NCBI GenBank assembly: GCA_041401985.1
Contig: JAWKTE010000006.1
Location: forward strand, 124,001 to 188,000
From: JACKHA01 sp041401985
GTDB taxonomy: Bacteria > Planctomycetota > Phycisphaerae > Phycisphaerales > UBA1924
Reading direction: 5' to 3'
DNA length: 64,000 bases
Shown here piece by piece: positions 59,691-64,000 of this stretch. The position numbers and the translations under genes were made by a program. Every line of letters starts with the position of its first letter. The first letter of the stretch is position 1. The notes beneath the pieces are model-generated. The model saw only the letters and a program-made list of their open reading frames with translations, was not told the DNA's origin and searched no databases.

Positions 59691-60515
59691 CTACCGACGC
59701 CGGGCCGCGGGTTTCTGCGACGCACCCCGCGCCGACGCGGCCCGCTTCGAGCCGCCCCTGGCCGACACGGCCTTCTTCTTCCCCGCCGTCTTTCTCGCAC
59801 CCGCCGTTCCGCCCGCCGTCGTGTGCGAGACTTTCTGCTTCGCCACCCGCTTGCCGCCCGCCTTCTTTGTTGCCTTCTTCGCCGCCTTCTTGGCCGGCTT
59901 GCCGACGGCCGTCACCCGCCGCCCCTTGAGTTCCACCGCCCCCGCCCGCTCGATGACGTGCCCGCAGTTCCTGCACGTCCGGCGCGCCACCGGCCCGCCC
60001 CAGAACTCGTTCATGATGACCTTGAGGTCCTCGTCGATCTTCTTGAGCACCCACGTTGCCTCGTGCACCAGTTCATCGCACGCCGGGCAGTACCACCGCA
60101 GCCCGTCCTTGTGCGGCTTGCCGCGCTCGTCGAACCCGCGCGGGAACTCCACGATCAGCCCCAGCGTGCCCGGAGGACGCTGCGGGCGGTGCGGCACCCA
60201 CCGGTCCAGCAGGAACAACTCGCCCTCGCGCACGATCACGTCGTGCGGTTTCGAGCCGTCCAGCGGCCTCACCCGCACCGCGATGTCGCCCTTGAGTTGG
60301 TAGAACAGTTCCTCCGTCGCGTTGACGTGGTAGTCGTTCCGCGTGTTCGGCCCGCCGCTGACGAACAGGATCATGTCCTTGCTCGCCCCGAACAGCTGGC
60401 GGTTGCTCACCGGCGGCACCAGCCGCTTGCTGTTGGCCCGGATCCACTTGTCCAGGTGGAGAATCGGGAACGACAATCCCCGGGGCGGCGACGACGACGC
60501 GGCTTTCCTGCTCAT
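59691..60515 (-). CDS. 3-Hydroxyanthranilate 3,4-dioxygenase with Lys/Ala-rich tail
   Basis: From ATG 60515 the 274-residue cupin opens the 3-hydroxyanthranilate ring. Catalytic iron ligands are His63 and Glu69 in YHVNATEELFYQLKGD and His109 in RWVPHRPQRP. A second, rubredoxin-like iron site typical of bacterial enzymes is present (CPAC at 143-146, CRNCG at 181-185). The normal enzyme ends near residue 190. Here 75 more residues rich in Lys, Ala, Gly and Arg (PAKKAAKKATKKAGGKR) resemble histone-H1-like tails and may bind nucleic acid or anionic surfaces. First gene of the four-gene minus-strand operon. Confidence 0.93.
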   Translation of the reverse strand: MSRKAASSSPPRGLSFPILHLDKWIRANSKRLVPPVSNRQLFGASKDMILFVSGGPNTRNDYHVNATEELFYQLKGDIAVRVRPLDGSKPHDVIVREGELFLLDRWVPHRPQRPPGTLGLIVEFPRGFDERGKPHKDGLRWYCPACDELVHEATWVLKKIDEDLKVIMNEFWGGPVARRTCRNCGHVIERAGAVELKGRRVTAVGKPAKKAAKKATKKAGGKRVAKQKVSHTTAGGTAGARKTAGKKKAVSARGGSKRAASARGASQKPAARRR

Positions 60516-60591
60516 CCGCGCATCATACCGATCACGGCCAGCGCATGTCCGCCCCGCAGCCTCCATCGCGCAGCCCGAGCGTCGGGCCGCG

Positions 60592-61344
60592 TCACCGAGG
60601 CCGCAGCGCAAGGATCAGTTCGACCTGCCCGGTCGGCTGGTTCAGTTGCCGCGCGATGTCGAGCGGCGTGGCCCCCGAGTCGGCGAGTTCATAGACCTGA
60701 CGCTGCAGCGGGTCCGAGTCGTCGTCGAGGCTGATCGAGGGCCGCGATCGGGCCGCCGCGACCGTGGCCGCCGGCGAAGGCCTCGCCTCCACAACGCTGT
60801 GCCGCTTGGTGGCCTCGACGCGTCGCAGGTAGTCGTCGGCCTGGCGCATCAGGGTCTCGAGGCGCTCCGCCTGGGCGTCCAGCGCCCGCGACAACCGATC
60901 GGCCAGTTCCTCCGCATCCGCCATCACCGTGCGCAGTTCCGTGATCTGGCTCGGCTCGCTCCCCCGGCCCGAGGCCTGGCTTCCAGACACGGGAAACGGA
61001 AGGCCCGTGGTGGCCAGCCCGACGCCCGAGGCGCCCCCCGCGCCGCTCTCCCCGCGTGCCGCACGCTCGGCGACAAGTTTGGCGAACCGCTCCTCCAGGC
61101 CCGGTGGTTCCTTGGCCTTGATCGTCCGAACCCACTGCTTCCCGACGACGACCACCACGATCAGCCCCGCGCCAACCAGCAGCAGCGCCGTCGGGTTGTT
61201 GAACAGGCTCAGCAGGACCGATGTGCCCCTCGGGGACGGGGCGCCTTGGCCGCCGGGGTTCGCCGCCGCGAGCGCGTGCCCAGCCGACGCGCCGATCGCC
61301 AGCGCGGCCACCACCATCCGGGTCGTTGGTCGGAGTCCGTCCAT
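60592..61344 (-). CDS. Membrane protein with coiled coil and C-terminal helical motif, function unknown
   Basis: From ATG 61344 the 250-residue protein has a signal-like N-terminus (RMVVAALAIGASAGHALAAA) and a membrane helix (NNPTALLLVGAGLIVVVVV). A coiled-coil region follows (DAEELADRLSRALDAQAERL). The C-terminus, DSGATPLDIARQLNQPTGQV, looks like the small helix-turn-helix end of DUF6115-type proteins. Such proteins are often found near flagellar or envelope genes. GTG 61350 is an alternative start. It is divergent from tilS. Confidence 0.68.
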   Translation of the reverse strand: MDGLRPTTRMVVAALAIGASAGHALAAANPGGQGAPSPRGTSVLLSLFNNPTALLLVGAGLIVVVVVGKQWVRTIKAKEPPGLEERFAKLVAERAARGESGAGGASGVGLATTGLPFPVSGSQASGRGSEPSQITELRTVMADAEELADRLSRALDAQAERLETLMRQADDYLRRVEATKRHSVVEARPSPAATVAAARSRPSISLDDDSDPLQRQVYELADSGATPLDIARQLNQPTGQVELILALRPR

Positions 61345-61381
61345 GGACACCCAAAGCCTATCCGCCCGCCAACGATCGTGC

Positions 61382-62530
61382 ATGGACGGGCCGGCGGTGG
61401 ACCATCGCGACGTGCCGGGTGGCTGGGCACAGAGCCTCAACGCCGATCCCGCGGCCCGGTCGACTGTCCGCCGGATCGCGGCGTCGTGGCGGCGCCTGAC
61501 CGGCGGGCGGGAAACGCCGGACCCCGATCGCCGGACCCTCGTGGCCTGCTCCGGCGGGGCCGACTCGACCGCGCTGCTGCTGGCCCTGGCCGCGGCGTGC
61601 CCGGAGCGGATCGTGGCGGCCCACGTCCGCCACGACCTGCGCCCGGAGGCGGACGCCGCGGCGGACGAGCGGGCGGTCGAGGCACTGGCCCGCCGGCTGG
61701 GGGTCGGTTTCACGCGGGCGGACGTGGCGGTGCGGTCGAGGCCTGGAAACGTCGAAGCCAACGCTCGGCGGGCGCGGTACGCCGCCCTCGCGACGTTGGC
61801 GAGCGAGCAGGGCTGCCGCTTTGTCGCAACCGGGCACCAGGCGGACGACGTGCTCGAGACCATGCTGATGCGTCTCGTGCGCGGGGCCGGGCCGAGGGGC
61901 CTGGCGGGGATCGCCCCGCGCCGGCAGATGGCGGTTGGCCCGGACCCGGCAACCCCTGCCCGCGCGCCACTCCTGTTGGTCCGCCCGATGCTGGAAGCGA
62001 CCCACGCCGACGCCGAGGCCATCTGCCGGGCGGCGGGCGTGGCATGGCAAAGGGACGCGACAAACGCGGACACAACGCGGTGGCGGGCGAGACTGCGGCG
62101 CGATGTCCTGCCGGTCCTGCGCGAGTTGCGGGCCGACGCGGCGATCCGCGCCGCGGCATCGGCACGCCTGCTCCGCGAGGCCGCGGGCATGCTGGAACAA
62201 GAGGCCCGCGTGCTGCTCGACTCAGGCCGGGTGCCGCGTCCTGCCGCGGCCGCCGAGCCGGGCGCGACGTACGAGTGGCCCCGATCGAGAATCGACGGCG
62301 TGCCCGGCGTGGTGCTGGGAGAGGCTTTGCGCCTCCTCGACGCCTCGCTCCGCGAACGCGACGTGCGGTCGATCCGGCGTGGCCTGCGAGGTCCCGACCG
62401 ACGACGCCGGGCGTGGGCGTTCGGTCGGATTCGGGTGGCAGCCGACCGGGAGCGTGTGACGATTCACATCGCCAATGCCCCGGACGACGCGCGTGCCGCG
62501 GACGTCAGTCGTCGATCCGGGCGTTCGTGA
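61382..62530 (+). CDS. tilS: tRNA(Ile)-lysidine synthase TilS
   Basis: The 382-residue N-type ATP pyrophosphatase has the PP-loop LVACSGGADSTALLLALAAA, then VAAHVRHDLRPEADAAADER, RRARYAALATLASEQGCRFV, ATGHQADDVLETMLMRLVRG and RPMLEATHADAEAICRAAGV, all TilS landmarks. TilS makes lysidine at C34 of the AUA-reading tRNA, which is essential. I take ATG 61382; ATG 61343 is in frame and would overlap the divergent gene's start region. The C-terminal domain is short. Its 3' end overlaps the convergent yebC gene by 26 bp. Confidence 0.88.
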   Translation: MDGPAVDHRDVPGGWAQSLNADPAARSTVRRIAASWRRLTGGRETPDPDRRTLVACSGGADSTALLLALAAACPERIVAAHVRHDLRPEADAAADERAVEALARRLGVGFTRADVAVRSRPGNVEANARRARYAALATLASEQGCRFVATGHQADDVLETMLMRLVRGAGPRGLAGIAPRRQMAVGPDPATPARAPLLLVRPMLEATHADAEAICRAAGVAWQRDATNADTTRWRARLRRDVLPVLRELRADAAIRAAASARLLREAAGMLEQEARVLLDSGRVPRPAAAAEPGATYEWPRSRIDGVPGVVLGEALRLLDASLRERDVRSIRRGLRGPDRRRRAWAFGRIRVAADRERVTIHIANAPDDARAADVSRRSGRS

Positions 62531-63248
62531 ACACCTTCTGCACGTCGTCCAGGTCCTCCAGCGCATCGACCAGCGTCATCATCTTCCCGCCCGCCTCGGC
62601 GTCGAGCGCCACGTGGTTCTGCGGGACGTGGGCCAGTTCCGCGGCCTCGATCTTGAGCCCCGCCGCCTCGAGCGCGTCCTTGACCTGTTGGAACTCGGCC
62701 ACCTCGGTCAGGATCGTCCACGGGGCGTCGGCCTCGCTCGGATCGTCCGGCTCCTCGACATCGATCGCGCCCGCCTCGATGGCCCTCTCGATGATCTGAT
62801 CAGCGGGCAGGCCCGCGCCGGTGGCGACGATCTGGCCGCGCGCGTCGAACATGTAGGACACCGAGCCGGGGTTGCCCAGGTTCCCGCCGTGCTTGCCCAG
62901 GATCAGGCGGAGGTCGCCGGCGGTGCGGGTGCGGTTGTCGGTCAGGCCCAGAACGATGATCGCGGCCCCGCCGGGGCCGTAGGCCTCGTACATCACGTTC
63001 TCGAAGTCGTCGGTGCCGGCGGCCCCGGTGGCCTTGTCGATGGCCCGCTGGATCGTGTCCTTGGGCATGTTGGCGTAGCGGGCCTCGTCGATGGCGTAGC
63101 GCAGCGGGAGGTTGGAGGTGGGGTCCGGCCCGCCCTGACGCGCGGCCGACATGATCGCGCGGGCGCACTTGGTCCAGATCTTGCCCCGCTTCTTGTCGAC
63201 CGCGGCCTTGCGGTGCTGGATGTTGTGCCACTTGCTGTGTCCGGCCAA
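62505..63248 (-). CDS. yebC: YebC/PmpR family transcriptional regulator or translation factor
   Basis: The 247-residue protein begins AGHSKWHNIQHRKAAVDKKR after the initiator and has SNLPLRYAIDEARYANMPKD, YEAYGPGGAAIIVLGLTDNR and FDARGQIVATG, fully typical of YebC. Start codon is TTG 63248, supported by AGGAG 6 nt upstream and by exact family alignment. YebC proteins are reported as DNA-binding regulators and, more recently, as factors easing ribosome stalling at proline runs. It converges on tilS with overlapping 3' ends. Confidence 0.93.
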   Translation of the reverse strand: MAGHSKWHNIQHRKAAVDKKRGKIWTKCARAIMSAARQGGPDPTSNLPLRYAIDEARYANMPKDTIQRAIDKATGAAGTDDFENVMYEAYGPGGAAIIVLGLTDNRTRTAGDLRLILGKHGGNLGNPGSVSYMFDARGQIVATGAGLPADQIIERAIEAGAIDVEEPDDPSEADAPWTILTEVAEFQQVKDALEAAGLKIEAAELAHVPQNHVALDAEAGGKMMTLVDALEDLDDVQKVFTNARIDD

Positions 63249-63513
63249 GGGGGGCTCCTGGGGGCAGAGAGCAGAGATGAGAGAGCAGAGATCGAGAGAG
63301 TGACGAAGAGACGGAGTGACGGAGCGACGAAGAGAAGAAGAGAGGAGGAGATGAGCGGCGGGGCGAGAAGCGGCGCGCGATCGGGCCGGTTCGCTTGGCC
63401 GGTCGTCCGACTCGGGATTGTTGCCGGTCGCACCCGCCGCGTGCAACGCTCGGGATCGGAGGCTCACGGCCCCCGCCGATCGCTCACGTTCGAGGGGGCA
63501 GACCCGAACGAGG

Positions 63514-63537
63514 GGGCAGGGCTTTCCAGCCCTGCCC
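63514..63537. repeat. Palindrome GGGCAGGGCT / AGCCCTGCCC type
   Basis: GGGCAGGGCT-ttcc-AGCCCTGCCC forms a 10-bp stem with a 4-nt loop. The sister element at 63632-63653 has the same loop sequence in reverse complement and a related stem. Confidence 0.6.
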
Positions 63538-63631
63538 GAAGGCGGAGTGGGCCTTGTGCAGCCCGGGACTCATGACGGGGGCTGCTGCACCGACTCGACC
63601 GCGCCCAGATCGCATCCTTGTCCCCGAAGCC

Positions 63632-63653
63632 GGTCGGGCTGGAAAGCCCGACC
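63632..63653. repeat. Palindrome GGTCGGGCT / AGCCCGACC type
   Basis: GGTCGGGCT-ggaa-AGCCCGACC forms a perfect 9-bp stem with a 4-nt loop. Its GGGCT/AGCCC core and loop match the palindrome at 63514-63537 in the opposite orientation, so the two are an inverted pair about 95 bp apart. Confidence 0.6.
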
Positions 63654-63683
63654 CCCTCGGTGGGAGCCTCCCCGCCGCTCGGC

Positions 63684-63998
63684 CTACAGCGCTCCTGGCG
63701 CTTGGTTGAATCGTGGTCCCGCCCGGATCACAACGCCGGTCAACGACGACTCGACTTCGCCGACCTGCGCCACCCGACGTCGCATCGCAGCGATCTCCCA
63801 CGCCTCCATCCGACGATCCCCGCCTGGTTCCGTGACCCACATCTCGGTTGCGCCCGAATCGCACAATCGCTCAACCGCCAGCAGAAGCCGTCCGAGATCC
63901 GGCTGGATCTGCATCGCGACGGCAAACGCGAGCTCGCCGGTCGCGCCGAGCTGGTCGATCAACTCCATCTCGAACGGCTGCGCGTGCACGCTGGTCAC
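63684..63998 (-). CDS. Hypothetical protein, possibly truncated at the window edge
   Basis: An open frame of up to 104 residues ends at 63684. Its composition (MELIDQLGATGELAFAVAMQ, PDLGRLLLAVERLCDSGATE, MEAWEIAAMRRRVAQVGEVE) is protein-like, mixed alpha/beta and soluble, but no family was recognised. GTG 63998 is only a possible start; the true one may lie beyond the window. Confidence 0.45.
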   Translation of the reverse strand: MTSVHAQPFEMELIDQLGATGELAFAVAMQIQPDLGRLLLAVERLCDSGATEMWVTEPGGDRRMEAWEIAAMRRRVAQVGEVESSLTGVVIRAGPRFNQAPGAL

Positions 63999-64000
63999 CG

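Larger units (their letters stand above)
63249..63683. other. 435-bp spacer with A/G-rich tandem repeats and two palindromes
   Basis: Positions 63262-63352 hold purine-rich tandem units (GAGAGCAGAGATGAGAG and ACGGAGTGACGGAGCGACG), related to the 38-bp repeat in smc and dnaE. The palindromes at 63514-63537 and 63632-63653 follow. No gene is supported. Confidence 0.55.

Overview
The window is a single GC-rich stretch of bacterial chromosome with no rRNA or tRNA genes. It most likely comes from the Planctomycetota, class Phycisphaerae or a close relative. Support for this is the short C-terminal repeats of the GC-type dockerin kind, LEPR-XLL-like N-termini on surface proteins, PEP-CTERM-like tails, an ECF sigma factor next to a Ser/Thr kinase with TPR repeats, very large pseudopilins, and LysW-carrier amino-acid biosynthesis. 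The assignment is inferred from gene content; no marker gene was compared.

Layout. 1-9.4 kb (minus strand): a truncated Nif3-like gene, a type IV pilus/type II secretion-like cluster (PilT, PilC/GspF, two pseudopilins, a giant PilX-like protein) and two small secreted proteins. 9.4-14.7 kb: an arginine/ornithine succinyltransferase-type catabolic cluster (AstD, AstA, class-III aminotransferase) and a small conserved protein. 15.2-21 kb: an adenosylcobalamin-dependent ribonucleotide reductase gene that carries an intein at its catalytic cysteine and is broken by about seven frameshifts, then a four-helix-bundle (S23/IVP) gene bracketed by inverted repeat arrays, and dCTP deaminase. 21.7-34 kb: a FlgI-like lipoprotein, SMC, an FHA protein, a small membrane protein and DnaE. 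34-46.6 kb: a surface and signalling region with a dockerin-bearing membrane protein, two paralogous PPC-domain secreted proteins, an ECF sigma factor, a TPR Ser/Thr kinase and two large CARDB surface proteins. 47.2-52.6 kb: a LysW-dependent lysine/arginine biosynthesis operon (lysW, X, Y, Z, K) and an atypical SDR. 52.8-60.5 kb: a tryptophan-kynurenine degradation cluster in two convergent halves. 60.6-64 kb: a membrane protein, TilS, YebC/PmpR and a partial hypothetical gene.

The kynurenine genes cover formylkynurenine hydrolysis, 3-hydroxylation, kynureninase, ring opening of 3-hydroxyanthranilate, decarboxylation, oxidation of 2-aminomuconate semialdehyde and deamination of 2-aminomuconate. 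Only the initial tryptophan 2,3-dioxygenase is missing from the upper route. The monooxygenase and the formamidase are fused in one reading direction.

The most unusual signal is repetitive. Several families of short (about 7-10 nt) tandem units and of small palindromes are scattered through spacers, often as inverted pairs. Some sit in frame inside conserved genes: a 38-bp segment is identical in smc and dnaE and encodes the same peptide in both. One inverted pair brackets the four-helix-bundle gene, which suggests a mobile element family related to 23S rRNA intervening sequences. That link is inference and can be tested by genome-wide searches.
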